The position numbers were made by a program, and so were the translations under genes. From Pseudothauera hydrothermalis (GTDB taxonomy: Bacteria > Pseudomonadota > Gammaproteobacteria > Burkholderiales > Rhodocyclaceae): a stretch of 64,000 nucleotides of DNA. The notes below the pieces were generated by a model. That model worked only from the letters and a program-made list of their open reading frames with translations, ran no database searches and was not told the origin of the DNA. Below, piece after piece: positions 1 through 10,524 of this stretch (position 1 is the first letter of the stretch; every line of letters starts with the position of its first letter). The stretch is from assembly GCF_003345255.1 (NCBI RefSeq), contig NZ_CP029331.1, forward strand, positions 1,054,001 to 1,118,000, given 5' to 3'.

Positions 1-79
1 CGATCGTCGTCGCATCGGGCGGCAACCACTGCCGAAGACAGCGGAACGCAACAGGAATGTCCAATCCAGGAGAGCCATC

Positions 80-1597
80 ATGTCTCAGGTCATCAATACC
101 AACGTTGCTTCGCTCAATGCGCAGCGCAACCTTTCCCGCACGTCCGGAGAACTGGCGACGTCCCTGCAGCGCCTGTCATCGGGCTTGCGCATCAACAGTG
201 CCAAAGACGACGCAGCCGGCTTGGCGATCTCGGAGCGGATGACCGCCCAGGTCAGGGGTATGAACCAGGCGATGCGTAATGCCAACGATGGCGTGTCGCT
301 TGCCCAGGTGGGCGAAGGCGCCTTGAACCAGATGGGCAACATCTTGCAGCGGGTGCGCGAGCTGGCGGTGCAATCGGCCAACGCCACCAACAGCGCTTCC
401 GACCGTGCCGCGCTGAACGCTGAAGTCACTCAACTGGTGGCCGAACTGGAACGTTTTGCCAACGCCACCGAGTTCAACGGGCTGAAAATGTTCGATGGCA
501 GTTTTGGCTCGGCGGTCTATCAGGTGGGCGCCAATGCCAACCAGACCATCACCGCGATCACCACCGATTTTCGCACCAGCCAGTACGGCACTTATCAGAT
601 CGGTAACGCCACCCAGTCCACCGCAGTCAGCGGCACCAGCACCGGGTCGGCGATTACCGGAGCCGCCGTGGCCTCCGGCGGCACGGTGACCATCAACGGC
701 GCAGGCGGTTCGGCAAATATCACTACGACCACCGGCGACAGCGCGCGCGATATTGCCGCCAAGATCAACTCGCAACCGACCACCGGGGTGCGTGCCTCGG
801 CCCGTACCGAAACCGTGCTGGACTTTTCCGCCTCGGGCAATTTCTCGATTCAGCTCTTCTCGTCCAACGCCGCCGGCCCCAGCAGCATCCAGACCGTCTC
901 CTTTACCGTATCGAACCAAAACACCGCGGATGGCCTGACTCAGGCGGTCAATGCCATCAACGAGGCCAGCTCCAAGACCGGCATCACCGCACGCTTGAAC
1001 AGCGCCAACGATGCCATCGTGCTCAGCACCGACGATGGCAGCTCGATCAACATCGGGGCGGCCAGCACCGGTGCGGCAACGGCCGGTATTCAACTCGGCT
1101 CCGGCGCCACCTCCGGCACCCTTGCCGCCAACACCGTGGGCACCATTACCGCGGCCGGCCAAGTGACGCTGGATTCGTCCAAGTCGTACTCGATCACCAC
1201 TTCCTCGAACGCCGCTTTCACCGCCGGCGTACTCGGCAGCGGCGCGGTCGCGGTGAGCACCACGGTCGGCAGCACCTTGCAGAAAGTGCAGGAGCTGGAC
1301 ATTTCCACCGTCTCCGGCGCCACCAACGCGCTGCGTGTGGTCGACAGCGCACTGGATGCAATCAACGGCCAACGCGCCAAGTTCGGTGCGCTGCAAAGCC
1401 GCTTCGAGGCGGCCATCAAGAACCTGCAGACTTCGGTGGAAAATCTCTCCGCATCGCGCTCCAGAATTCAGGATGCCGACTTTGCAGCCGAAACCGCGGC
1501 GCTCACCCGCGCCCAGGTGCTGCAACAGGCCGGCACTGCGATGCTGGCCCAGGCCAACGCGCTGCCGCAAAACGTGCTGTCTTTGCTGCAACGCTAA
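80..1597 (+). CDS. fliC: Flagellin
   Basis: Structural subunit of the flagellar filament, secreted through the flagellar export apparatus. The 505-residue product has the conserved N-terminal D0/D1 helix region (starts [18 protein letters not shown], with the [19 protein letters not shown] block) and the matching C-terminal D1/D0 region ending [13 protein letters not shown]. Between about residues 170 and 400 lies a Ser/Thr/Ala/Gly-rich variable domain. It includes a Flagellin_IN-like segment (TVTINGAGG...[11 protein letters not shown], roughly residues 200-245). The start is supported by an AGGAGAG ribosome site 8 nt upstream. A strong hairpin terminator follows at 1613. No other flagellar gene is visible; the rest of the locus may lie left of the window. 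Confidence 0.97.
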   Translation: MSQVINTNVASLNAQRNLSRTSGELATSLQRLSSGLRINSAKDDAAGLAISERMTAQVRGMNQAMRNANDGVSLAQVGEGALNQMGNILQRVRELAVQSANATNSASDRAALNAEVTQLVAELERFANATEFNGLKMFDGSFGSAVYQVGANANQTITAITTDFRTSQYGTYQIGNATQSTAVSGTSTGSAITGAAVASGGTVTINGAGGSANITTTTGDSARDIAAKINSQPTTGVRASARTETVLDFSASGNFSIQLFSSNAAGPSSIQTVSFTVSNQNTADGLTQAVNAINEASSKTGITARLNSANDAIVLSTDDGSSINIGAASTGAATAGIQLGSGATSGTLAANTVGTITAAGQVTLDSSKSYSITTSSNAAFTAGVLGSGAVAVSTTVGSTLQKVQELDISTVSGATNALRVVDSALDAINGQRAKFGALQSRFEAAIKNLQTSVENLSASRSRIQDADFAAETAALTRAQVLQQAGTAMLAQANALPQNVLSLLQR

Positions 1598-1612
1598 GCG
1601 CAGGGCGAATAG

Positions 1613-1642
1613 GCCGGGCAGGACCCCTGCCCGGCGCTTTTT
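1613..1642 (+). terminator. Rho-independent terminator of fliC
   Basis: A perfect 10-bp GC stem (GCCGGGCAGG / CCTGCCCGGC, 1613-1622 and 1626-1635) with a 3-nt loop is followed by GC and five T. It lies 16 bp after the fliC stop and before the convergent diguanylate cyclase gene. Confidence 0.9.
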
Positions 1643-1663
1643 GGCATGCTGCGCCGGGCGGGA

Positions 1664-3457
1664 TCAGGAGGCGGCGATTTCCACCCGGTTCTTTCCGCTT
1701 TGCTTGGCCCGATACATCGCCGCATCGGCGCGCGCGACCGCGTGTTCGAGGGGCTCTCCTGGCACCCAGCGGGTTACGCCGGCGCTGAAGGTGATGAACA
1801 CTTTTTTGTTGTCGGCAAGGAAAAAAGTGGTGGTGAGCGCGCGCTGCAGCCGGGTCAGCGCGGTGGCGGCTTCGGTCAGCTCGGTGTCCGGATAGAGCAG
1901 GATGAATTCCTCGCCGCCATAGCGCGCCACGCTGTCTTGCGGGCGCAAATTTTCACGGACCACCCGGGCCAGATGTACCAGCGCATCGTCACCGCTTTGG
2001 TGACCGTAGGTGTCGTTGAGCTTCTTGAAGTTATCCAGATCCAGCAGCGCTATGCACAAGGAACTTTGTCGGCGGGCGGCGCGGGCGGCTTCTTTGTCGA
2101 ACATTTCCTCCAGCCCGCGGCGGTTCAGGGCGCCGGTGAGCGGATCGTGACTGACCAGCCGGCTGGCTTCGTCCAGCTCGGCCTGCAGCGCAGCGATACG
2201 CGCTTCGGCCTGTTGTACCCGCTGCTGGGCGGCGAGCAGTTCGTTGCGCGAGCTGGCGGCGCGCTGCTGGATGTTGCGGGTCTCGCGCATGACTTCGTCG
2301 AGCACATGGCCGATTTCGGTGATGTCGCGCGCGGCGGCGATTTTCTGGGCACATTGGCCGATGGTGTCGTGGTAGCTGCCGGTGGTTTCGGCAAATTGCG
2401 CCAGTTGATCGACGAAACCGGCAATCATTGCCTTGATGGTCTGCTGCGCTTCGGACAGGTTGTGCTTGAGCTGGCTCTGTTTGTAGATCACTTCCTTGAG
2501 CCGGCGCTCGGCGTCATCGATGAGGCGCAAATTGGCGGGCTTGTCGATTACTTGCCGCAGCACTTCCACCTGTCCGTGCAGCCATTGGTCATCGAGCACC
2601 AACTCGTCGATGTTGGCAAGCAAAAGGCGCAGCAAATTGAGTAGGCCGCTACGCACCTCGGCGGCATCGCCGGCGGCCATTTCCAGCTTGAGCGCAAAGC
2701 GGCGCAGCAACTCGCCAAACTGGCGCAATTGCTCCAGGCTGGCGGCGGCGTCGATACGCTCGGCCAGCGTGGCCGCCTCGCGTACCAACTCGGGCTGTTC
2801 GGCCAGCGAAGCGGGGACGACTTCTTTGAGCGTGCGCGACAAAAGCTCGCGTAAGGCGTCGACCAGCTCGCCGGCTTCGCCAGCAGCCAGCAGGCGCGGT
2901 GCCACGAGCGTGGCAGGCGAGTCCTCTGCGGCCGCGGTGGCGGCGGCCGCATCGGTGCCCGCGGGGGCAGGCGGTGCCTCGGCCGGGGTCTGTGACCACG
3001 ACCGGATTAGGCTCTGCAGGCGGCTGTACAAGGTGTTGGGGTCCGCGGCGCTCAATACGCGTTCGAGCGATTCGCGCTTGCGGGCGGTGGTCCAGCCCGC
3101 GTGACGCGCCTCCCATTGGCGCAGCAGTTGCGCGATCAGCTCGTTCCAGGCGGGCTGGGTTTCGCGCCCCAGAGCAGCGAAATATTGCGCCAGTGCGTCG
3201 CGGGCCGCGGCGTCGTCGCGGGCTGCCACCGCCTGGTCGAAGGCGCGCGCCAAGCGTAGCCGTTCAGCGCTGTCGCGCGGCAACTGGCGCGCCAGGGTGC
3301 GCAAGAAGGCTTCCGGCACCGGTTCGTCTTCGGCTGTGAGGCCGGCGATTTCGTTGTACAGCGTGCGGTAGTGCTCAGGCGTGGGCGGCACCCGGCGCAA
3401 GGCAAGCTGGCGCAATGCTTCGCGGGCGATCTCGGAAGGGTTGCCGGGAGGAGCCAT
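1664..3457 (-). CDS. GGDEF diguanylate cyclase with uncharacterised N-terminal region
   Basis: Predicted to make c-di-GMP from two GTP. The last ~165 of 597 residues form a GGDEF domain (HDPLTGALNRRG entry motif near residue 440, GGEEF active site at 514-518). An RxxD inhibitory site (RPQD) sits five residues before the active site, so product inhibition is likely. The upstream ~430 residues are mostly helical, with no predicted membrane span. They begin with a SEIAREALRQLA...PTPEHYRTLYNEIAG block shared with the neighbour at 3677-5155, so the two are paralogues. A coiled-coil-like stretch precedes the GGDEF domain. A role in controlling motility or biofilm is inferred from family and from the flagellin next door. 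Start ATG at 3457 is preceded by a GGAGGAGCC-like site only if the neighbouring codon is used; the choice is by alignment with the paralogue. Confidence 0.93.
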   Translation of the reverse strand: MAPPGNPSEIAREALRQLALRRVPPTPEHYRTLYNEIAGLTAEDEPVPEAFLRTLARQLPRDSAERLRLARAFDQAVAARDDAAARDALAQYFAALGRETQPAWNELIAQLLRQWEARHAGWTTARKRESLERVLSAADPNTLYSRLQSLIRSWSQTPAEAPPAPAGTDAAAATAAAEDSPATLVAPRLLAAGEAGELVDALRELLSRTLKEVVPASLAEQPELVREAATLAERIDAAASLEQLRQFGELLRRFALKLEMAAGDAAEVRSGLLNLLRLLLANIDELVLDDQWLHGQVEVLRQVIDKPANLRLIDDAERRLKEVIYKQSQLKHNLSEAQQTIKAMIAGFVDQLAQFAETTGSYHDTIGQCAQKIAAARDITEIGHVLDEVMRETRNIQQRAASSRNELLAAQQRVQQAEARIAALQAELDEASRLVSHDPLTGALNRRGLEEMFDKEAARAARRQSSLCIALLDLDNFKKLNDTYGHQSGDDALVHLARVVRENLRPQDSVARYGGEEFILLYPDTELTEAATALTRLQRALTTTFFLADNKKVFITFSAGVTRWVPGEPLEHAVARADAAMYRAKQSGKNRVEIAAS

Positions 3458-3512
3458 AGGTCGGTACTCGTGGTGTGCTCGATGACAGATTCGGTCCGGA
3501 TGGGGCGCTTAA

Positions 3513-3655
3513 CAGGCCGTTGAAAAACTACTGCGGTGGGCCATCTGCGGCGTTGCGCGGTGCTCGCTCCCTCGCCTATCTGTGTGATATGTCTCGGTCG
3601 CTGCGCTCCGTGCGCCTTGCATCTGGCCATCCTCGCTACGTTTTTCAACGGCCTG
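3513..3655. repeat. Palindromic intergenic element with 16-bp terminal inverted repeats (MITE/REP-like)
   Basis: The 16-bp ends CAGGCCGTTGAAAAAC (3513-3528) and GTTTTTCAACGGCCTG (3640-3655) are exact reverse complements, 143 bp apart outside to outside. The interior is itself an imperfect palindrome: GGCCATCTGCGGCG near 3540 pairs with GCGCCTTGCATCTGGCC near 3618-3633. The whole element could fold into one long hairpin. It has no coding capacity. It lies between the two tandem paralogous GGDEF genes. No second copy is seen in the window. Mobility by a transposase supplied in trans is inference. Confidence 0.75.
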
Positions 3656-3676
3656 CTAAACCGCCAACGCCGTGCT

Positions 3677-5155
<1,479 letters not shown>

Positions 5156-5228
5156 GGTCCCAGACGACGCGGCTACGAGTGTGCTGACTTTACCATTGCC
5201 AATGCCTTGCCGGTGGCCGGATCGGCGC

Positions 5229-5876
5229 TCAATCCACCAACCCGTGGCGTATGCCGTAATGGGTAAGTTCCGCGTTATTGCGCATGTTCATTTTTTCCAG
5301 CAGGCGGGCACGGTAGACGCTGACCGTTTTGACGCTGATATTGAGCGCCTCGGCAATCTGCGCCGGGGTGCGGCCGCTGGCGATCAGGCGCAAGGTCTGG
5401 AATTCGCGGTCGGAGAGTTTGTCGTGCAGCGGGCGGTCGCCGTCTTCCAGGACCGCGTTGGCCAACACCTCAGCCACTGCCGGGCTGACATATTTTTTGC
5501 CGCTGGCAACCTGACGGATGGCGGTAACCAGTTGCTCCGGCGCGCTTTGCTTGGACAGGTAGCCGGCAGCGCCGGCACGCAGCGCGCGTACCGCGTATTG
5601 GTCTTCGGGATGGATGCTGAGAATCAGCACCGGCAAACGGGGCATCTCCTTGCGGATCATTTTCAGCGCATCGATGCCGTTGCGTTCCGGCATGGAGATG
5701 TCCATCAGCACCACGTCCCAGGGCTGTTCGCGCAGCATTTGCAGCGCCTTGACGCCGTTTTCGGGTTCGCCGGCCACTTCCAGGTCATCGGTCTCGGACA
5801 GAATCTGGCGCAGCCCCTGACGCACGATGGCGTGATCGTCGGCAATCAGCACACGCAGTCGGGCATGGGTGTTCAT
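5229..5876 (-). CDS. NarL/FixJ-family response regulator
   Basis: DNA-binding output of a two-component system. Residues 7-125 form a receiver domain with acidic pair DD13-14, phospho-acceptor Asp59 (VVLMDISMP) and a conserved Lys near 110. The C-terminal ~65 residues are a LuxR-type helix-turn-helix (LSDREFQTLRLIASG...AEALNISVKTVSVYRARLLEKM). The start is set at 5876 because this ATG overlaps the stop of the upstream kinase gene as ATGA. That is the usual translational coupling, and it removes a 7-residue longer reading. The cognate kinase is directly upstream at 5873. Target genes are not evident. Confidence 0.94.
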   Translation of the reverse strand: MNTHARLRVLIADDHAIVRQGLRQILSETDDLEVAGEPENGVKALQMLREQPWDVVLMDISMPERNGIDALKMIRKEMPRLPVLILSIHPEDQYAVRALRAGAAGYLSKQSAPEQLVTAIRQVASGKKYVSPAVAEVLANAVLEDGDRPLHDKLSDREFQTLRLIASGRTPAQIAEALNISVKTVSVYRARLLEKMNMRNNAELTHYGIRHGLVD

Positions 5877-6610
5877 TGCGGCTGCGCTCCTTTGCACCTT
5901 TCGGCGCCCGAGCCTTCGGCAGCCGCCAGCGGGATGGCGACCCGCAGCCGTGTGCCGCTGGGGTGGCAGGGGTGTAGTTCGAGACGACCGCCCAGCTCGT
6001 CGAGCCGCTCGCGCATCCCGCGCAGTCCAAAAGCGCGCGGCTTGTCGATGTCTGCCGCGGTCAGGCCGCGGCCGTTGTCGCTGACTTCCAGCAGCACTTC
6101 ATCGCCTTCTTGGGTCAGTCGCACCGCCACCTGACTGGCCTGTGCGTGCTTGCATACGTTGGTGAGCGCTTCTTGAAAGATCCGGAACAGGGCCACGGCG
6201 GCGTGTTGCGGCAGCTGAATGTCGTGGTCGGCGCAGACGATACGGCAAGCAATGCCGGTGCGTTGGGCAAAGTCTTCGGCCTGACATTCGATGGCTGCGC
6301 CCAGACCGAAATCCTTGAGAATGCCGGGCCGCAGCTCGCGGGTCAGCCGGCTGACAGTGGCCAGCGCATCGTCCAAGAGCTTCTGGATTGCGCGTGCGCG
6401 CCTGCGCAGCGGCTCGGCCTCCAGCCGGGCGGCCAGTAACGCGGTTTCGATCTTGATGGCCACCAGATGGCCACCGAGTATGTCGTGCAGGTCGCGTGCG
6501 ATGCGCTCGCGTTCTTCTTCGCGTGCGGCTGCCAGATGATTGGCCAGCGCGTTCGGCTGTGCGCTCGGCTTGGTTGGACGTTCAGCGGCGTTCATCGTCG
6601 GGCTGTTCAT
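5873..6610 (-). CDS. Cytoplasmic sensor histidine kinase, HisKA_3 (NarQ/UhpB-like) type
   Basis: Autophosphorylates and passes phosphate to the response regulator translated from the overlapping downstream gene. It has a dimerisation/phospho-acceptor motif REEERERIARDLHDILGG with His in RDLHD near residue 42. An HATPase domain follows, with DNGRGL and GLRGMRERLDELGG motifs in the C-terminal third. No transmembrane segment or sensor domain is present, so the signal is probably cytoplasmic or comes from a partner. The longest reading begins at 6682, but it would overlap the upstream gene by 100 bp. ATGs at 6625, 6610 and 6595 are all possible and none has a clear ribosome site, so the start is uncertain. 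Confidence 0.9.
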   Translation of the reverse strand: MNSPTMNAAERPTKPSAQPNALANHLAAAREEERERIARDLHDILGGHLVAIKIETALLAARLEAEPLRRRARAIQKLLDDALATVSRLTRELRPGILKDFGLGAAIECQAEDFAQRTGIACRIVCADHDIQLPQHAAVALFRIFQEALTNVCKHAQASQVAVRLTQEGDEVLLEVSDNGRGLTAADIDKPRAFGLRGMRERLDELGGRLELHPCHPSGTRLRVAIPLAAAEGSGAERCKGAQPQ

Positions 6611-7121
6611 GCGGGCATCGGCCATCGGCGCGCAGGTCTGAGCCGGCCGCCGCAGCGGCGGCGCGATTGGGGGTAAAGGCAAATTGCCGGCTGAGCGAGC
6701 TGGCGTAGCGCCATCCCGCTGGCGTGGCCAGTGGCTGGTCGGCCAAGGCGTCGGCGGGGTTTGGGCCGACCTTGTGCGTGAGCAACCAGCACAGGCTTAC
6801 CCATTGTCCGTTGCCGAACGGGTCCGCACGGCCATAGCCGAGCCAGGTGCAGGCAGTGGTGGGGCCATGCTGCTGGTCGACCACCGCGAGGTCGATGGCA
6901 CGGCCGGCTTCGTCCAGGAAGATCAACCCGGCATCTTGCAAGGCCCCGGTAAAACCGGCGGTTTCCGCCGGCGACAAAAAGCCCACCCGATACAGGTCGC
7001 GATCTTGGCACAGTGTGCGATTGGGAACCATGGTCAGAAAGCGCGCTGGGCCGCCGGGCAGTCTGGCGGCCACCGCATCCTTGCGGACGATCACGGAGAT
7101 GGCTTCGGCGAGAACGGCCAT
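6582..7121 (-). CDS. Conserved hypothetical protein upstream of the two-component pair
   Basis: A 179-residue soluble protein I do not recognise. It has no signal peptide or membrane span. The sequence is well composed (Trp, Cys and Gly spread through residues 100-150, such as TACTWLGYGRADPFGNGQW), which argues for a real folded domain. Its 3' end overlaps the 5' end of the kinase gene, giving an apparent three-gene unit (this gene, kinase, response regulator). A sensory or accessory role is therefore possible, but only from context. The C-terminal ~25 residues are Ala/Arg-rich and may be disordered. Confidence 0.7.
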   Translation of the reverse strand: MAVLAEAISVIVRKDAVAARLPGGPARFLTMVPNRTLCQDRDLYRVGFLSPAETAGFTGALQDAGLIFLDEAGRAIDLAVVDQQHGPTTACTWLGYGRADPFGNGQWVSLCWLLTHKVGPNPADALADQPLATPAGWRYASSLSRQFAFTPNRAAAAAAGSDLRADGRCPHEQPDDERR

Positions 7122-7271
7122 GCTGGAATGGACGGTCGAGGCTCGTTCGGAATTATCGCATGGGGGCGTGGCTACAGAGCATGGCCTGTCTGAGCCGTCG
7201 ATATCCAGCTTGCCATGCGCCGGCCGGAAGGTTTTACGTCGGTTTTACGTCGGCGCGGATCATTCGGTTGC

Positions 7272-8450
7272 CTAGTCTGTTTGCCGTCGCCCCAGCCCGC
7301 GCCGCCACAGCGGCAGCATCGCCAGCGCGATGAGGATTTCCAGCGCGCCGACGATGACAAACACCGGCAGGTAGGGGTCGATGCCTGCGGCGCGAGCGCT
7401 GCCGACCAAGGTGCCACCGACCAGCGGCCCGAGCGCGAAGCCCAGCGAACCGGCGACGTTGAAGCCGGCGAGCGTGCTGGCGCGCTGAGCCGATTCGGCC
7501 AGTTCCGCGGTCAGTACCAGCGAGGGCGCGTACATCAACGCGGCGACCACGCCGCCTGCGGCCATCAGCGCGGCGACTGCGCCGGCCGGGGCGAATCCGA
7601 GTGCGATCAGGAATACGCCATAGAGCACGCTGCCGGCGATCATCATACCCAGGCGGTCCCAGCGCTGGCAAAGCCGCCCGGCCGGGTAGGTGAAAAGCGA
7701 GAACGGCAGCAAAAAGGCGGCCATCACCAGACCGATCTGGCGGGCGTCCAGACCGAGCACCGCGTTGAGGTATAGCGAGAAGGTGGACACGATAAAGCCC
7801 ACCGTGAGGCGATCGACAAAGGCAAAGGCATAAGGCACTGCCAGCATGCGATTGGCGGCCAGCTCGCGCAGCAGGCGCTCCGGCGAGGGGCGTTCGGTTG
7901 CGCGCGGCGCATCGCGCAGCGTAAAGGGTACGGCCACCGCCAGCGCCAGCATCAGCCAGCCGCCCAGCCACGGCACCTGGGTGGCCGCCGCAGCGCCGAT
8001 CCATCCGCCCAGCGGCGCCCCGCTGGCTACGCCCAGACTGACCGCCGCGCCCACCGCGCCCATGCTCGCACCCAGGCCGCGCCGTTTGCCGTGGTCCGCG
8101 CCCAGCGTCATGAGCAGAGACAGCGCGCTCATGTGCGCACAACCTTCCACGAAGCGCAGCGCCAGCACAACGGGGTAGGACCAGTGACCGGCAATGAGCA
8201 GCAAGGCCAAGCCATTGACCGCCAGTGCGCCAGCGATCAGCGGTACCCTGCGCCCCAGACTGTCCGAGGCCAGACCGGCCAGCGGCGCGGCCAGAAGGGC
8301 ACCGATCATATTGACCGACATGAACAGGTGACGGGCGAGATCGCTGGTTTCCGGATACCGCCCTTCGGTCAGCTCATGCAGGACCGGCACCATCCCGGTG
8401 ACCGGCAGCATAAGCAGATAGATGACACAGACCAGGGGCAGGACGGACAT
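7272..8450 (-). CDS. Major facilitator superfamily transporter
   Basis: Inner-membrane carrier with about 12 hydrophobic spans. The loop 2-3 signature GLASDSLGRRVPL is present, with a related GRLCQRWDRLG motif at the equivalent place in the second half. Substrate unknown; the pattern resembles drug/metabolite efflux members. The longest open frame starts at 8741, inside the divergent proQ gene. I place the start at the ATG at 8450 (MSVLPLVCVIYLLML), just before the first span; an ATG at 8540 is an alternative. Neither has a strong ribosome site. It is divergent from proQ, with about 185 bp between. Confidence 0.9.
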   Translation of the reverse strand: MSVLPLVCVIYLLMLPVTGMVPVLHELTEGRYPETSDLARHLFMSVNMIGALLAAPLAGLASDSLGRRVPLIAGALAVNGLALLLIAGHWSYPVVLALRFVEGCAHMSALSLLMTLGADHGKRRGLGASMGAVGAAVSLGVASGAPLGGWIGAAAATQVPWLGGWLMLALAVAVPFTLRDAPRATERPSPERLLRELAANRMLAVPYAFAFVDRLTVGFIVSTFSLYLNAVLGLDARQIGLVMAAFLLPFSLFTYPAGRLCQRWDRLGMMIAGSVLYGVFLIALGFAPAGAVAALMAAGGVVAALMYAPSLVLTAELAESAQRASTLAGFNVAGSLGFALGPLVGGTLVGSARAAGIDPYLPVFVIVGALEILIALAMLPLWRRGLGRRQTD

Positions 8451-8634
8451 GGGCGGGCCAAGGCTTGCCAGCGCGAAATCGATAGCCGCGAGAGCTTGCC
8501 CGAAGCGGCTGCGGGCAACAAGCGCCCAGATCAAAACCATGGGTTGCGGGTGGGTGCCGGCGTCGATGTCCGGCTGCGGCGGCGACTGGGGTAGAATGCG
8601 CGCGCTTTGCCCTTCCTGCATAGAGCCCTGCACG

Positions 8635-9069
8635 ATGAACACCGAACAAACGATCGCCACGCAGCCCGATCTACACCCGCAGGCGGCCACCGAGCCGCGC
8701 GAATTGCTCAAAAAGCTGCAGGCGGTATCGCCCACCTTCAAGGACTGCCGACCGCTGGCGATTCGGATCGATGCAGCGATTCACCAGCGCTTTCCGGAAT
8801 TCAGCCGTAAGGCGCTGCGCACTGCGCTGCGTCTGCACACCAGCTCTACCCGTTACTTGAAGGCGGTGGAAAAGGGCGATACCCGTTTCGATCTGGACGG
8901 CCACCCCGCCGGTGAGGTGACCGAAGCGCAGCGCAATCATGCCGCTGCGCTGCTCAAAGAGCGGTTTGCCAAGGCGGCCCAGGCACGGCGGGCGCAGCGC
9001 GAGGCTGCTGAGGCCGAGCGCCGGCGTCAGGAAAAACTGGCCCGCCTGGTCGACAAGTTTTCGCGCTGA
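8635..9069 (+). CDS. proQ: ProQ/FinO-family RNA chaperone
   Basis: Predicted RNA-binding protein acting with small RNAs and structured mRNA ends. The 144-residue product carries the ProQ/FinO domain at about residues 20-110 (LQAVSPTFKDCRPLAIRIDAA, then FSRKALRTALRLHTSSTRYLKAV). A basic, Arg/Ala/Glu-rich helical tail follows (residues 110-144), typical of short beta-proteobacterial members that lack the long linker and Tudor domain of E. coli ProQ. A longer frame reading from 8422 is rejected because the first 71 residues look like noncoding translation. A TAGAAT -10-like hexamer sits at 8592-8597. Confidence 0.9.
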   Translation: MNTEQTIATQPDLHPQAATEPRELLKKLQAVSPTFKDCRPLAIRIDAAIHQRFPEFSRKALRTALRLHTSSTRYLKAVEKGDTRFDLDGHPAGEVTEAQRNHAAALLKERFAKAAQARRAQREAAEAERRRQEKLARLVDKFSR

Positions 9070-9089
9070 CCCGGCGTTGGCTTGCCGCT

Positions 9090-10388
9090 TCAGGCGCTGA
9101 TCGGGCGGCTGCTTGGCGTCGATGGGCGCAGATTGCGCTGGTAACGCGTCAGCGCCAGGTCATCGGCGCGGATGGCCGGTTGGCGGCCAAGCACCAGGTC
9201 TGCCACCAGACGCCCTGAGCCGCAGGCCATGGTCCAGCCCAGCGTGCCGTGACCGGTGTTCAGATACAGCCCGGCCACCGGGGTGGCGCCAACGATGGGC
9301 GTGCCGTCCGGAGTCATCGGACGCAGGCCGGTCCAGAATTCCGCGCGGGGCCAATCGCCACCGCCGGGGAAGAGATCGCTCGCCACCATTTCCAGCGTCG
9401 CACGGCGGCGCGGATTGAGCGACAGGTCGAAGCCGGTCAGCTCGGCCATACCGCCGACCCGGATGCGGTTGTCAAAGCGGGTGATCGCCACCTTGTAGGT
9501 TTCATCCAGCACCGTGGAAACCGGCGCCGCGGCAGCGTCGAGTAGCGGCGCGGTAAGCGAATACCCCTTGACCGGATAGACCGGAATGTCCAGGCCAAGC
9601 TGCTGCAGAAAAGGCCGTGAATAGCTGCCGAAGGCGAGCACATAGCGGTCCGCGCTCAGGCGTTGGCCGCCAACGATCAGCCCGCTGATGCGTTGGCCCG
9701 CCAACTCGAAGCGTTCTACCGTCTGGCCGTAGCAAAATCGCACGCCCAGCGCGGCGGCCATCTCGGCCAGGCGGCGGGTAAACAGCGCGCAATCGCCGGT
9801 CTCGTCATTGGGGAGCCGCAGGCCGCCGGCGAGTTTGTTGCGCACCCGGGCAAGCGCGGGTTCGGCCCGCGCCAGGCTGTCGCGGTCGAGCAGTTCGTAA
9901 GGCACGCCGCACTCTTTCAGTACTGCGATGTCGCGCACTGCGGCTTCCAGTTGCCCCGGTGTGCGGAATAGTTGCAGCGTGCCGAGGCTGCGTTCCTCAT
10001 ACTGGATGCCAGTTTCCGCGCGCAATTCACGCAGGCAGTCGCGGCTGTATTCGGACAGCCGCATCATGCGCTCTTTGTTGATCGCGTAGGCGGACGGCGT
10101 GCAGTTGCGCAGCATGGCGGCCAACCAGCGCAATTGAAACAGGCTGCCGTCGGCCCGTAGGGCCAGCGGGGCGTGGCGCTGAAACAGCCATTTGATGGCC
10201 TTGAGCGGAATGCCGGGCGCGGCCCACGGGGTGGAATAGCCGGGCGATACCTGACCCGCATTGGCATAGCTGGTCTCCAACCCCGGACCCGGCTGGCGCT
10301 CCAGCACGGTCACGCTTGCGCCCGCACGGGCCAGGTAATACGCGGTGGTGGTGCCAATGACGCCGCTGCCAAGAACGATGACCTGCAT
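9090..10388 (-). CDS. dadA: D-amino acid dehydrogenase, FAD-dependent
   Basis: Oxidises D-amino acids (D-alanine best known) to 2-oxo acids and ammonia, passing electrons to the respiratory chain. The 432-residue length is standard. The N-terminal dinucleotide fold is [18 protein letters not shown] (residues 3-20), followed by the DadA signature [19 protein letters not shown] near residues 40-58. The C-terminal flavin-contact segment [21 protein letters not shown] is intact. A CGGAGA ribosome site precedes the ATG. The divergent Lrp-family gene at 10525, with a shared AT-rich 136-bp gap, suggests dadR-like control. Confidence 0.96.
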   Translation of the reverse strand: MQVIVLGSGVIGTTTAYYLARAGASVTVLERQPGPGLETSYANAGQVSPGYSTPWAAPGIPLKAIKWLFQRHAPLALRADGSLFQLRWLAAMLRNCTPSAYAINKERMMRLSEYSRDCLRELRAETGIQYEERSLGTLQLFRTPGQLEAAVRDIAVLKECGVPYELLDRDSLARAEPALARVRNKLAGGLRLPNDETGDCALFTRRLAEMAAALGVRFCYGQTVERFELAGQRISGLIVGGQRLSADRYVLAFGSYSRPFLQQLGLDIPVYPVKGYSLTAPLLDAAAAPVSTVLDETYKVAITRFDNRIRVGGMAELTGFDLSLNPRRRATLEMVASDLFPGGGDWPRAEFWTGLRPMTPDGTPIVGATPVAGLYLNTGHGTLGWTMACGSGRLVADLVLGRQPAIRADDLALTRYQRNLRPSTPSSRPISA

Positions 10389-10439
10389 GTCTGTCTCCGA
10401 GGGGCTATGCTCTCCTTGAATGTGCGCAGTCTAGAGAGC

Positions 10440-10500
10440 TACAGATAGTGATTTTCACTTTAATATTCATGTGATTTAGTGAAATACTCTGAAAATGCCC
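10440..10500. promoter_or_regulatory. AT-rich dadA/lrp intergenic control region
   Basis: In an otherwise GC-rich window this stretch is clearly AT-rich. It contains GTGA/TCAC half-sites, including TTTCACT (10453-10459) and its reverse complement AGTGAAA (10478-10484), 25 nt apart. AT-rich, phased, degenerate inverted repeats are typical targets of Lrp/AsnC octamers. Binding by the adjacent Lrp-family protein is inferred from position. Confidence 0.5.
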
Positions 10501-10524
10501 CAGTGATTCTTGGATGGAAGTGAA

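Noticed and set aside
11-40. Sigma28 promoter for fliC (GCCGAAGA at 31-38)
   Set aside because: The -10-like element matches partly, but no TAAA-type -35 lies 15 nt upstream. The true promoter may be outside the window.
176-1591. A 471-residue open frame on the minus strand opposite fliC
   Set aside because: Low-complexity Gly/Arg/His-rich translation typical of antisense to GC-rich coding DNA. Flagellin on the plus strand is certain.
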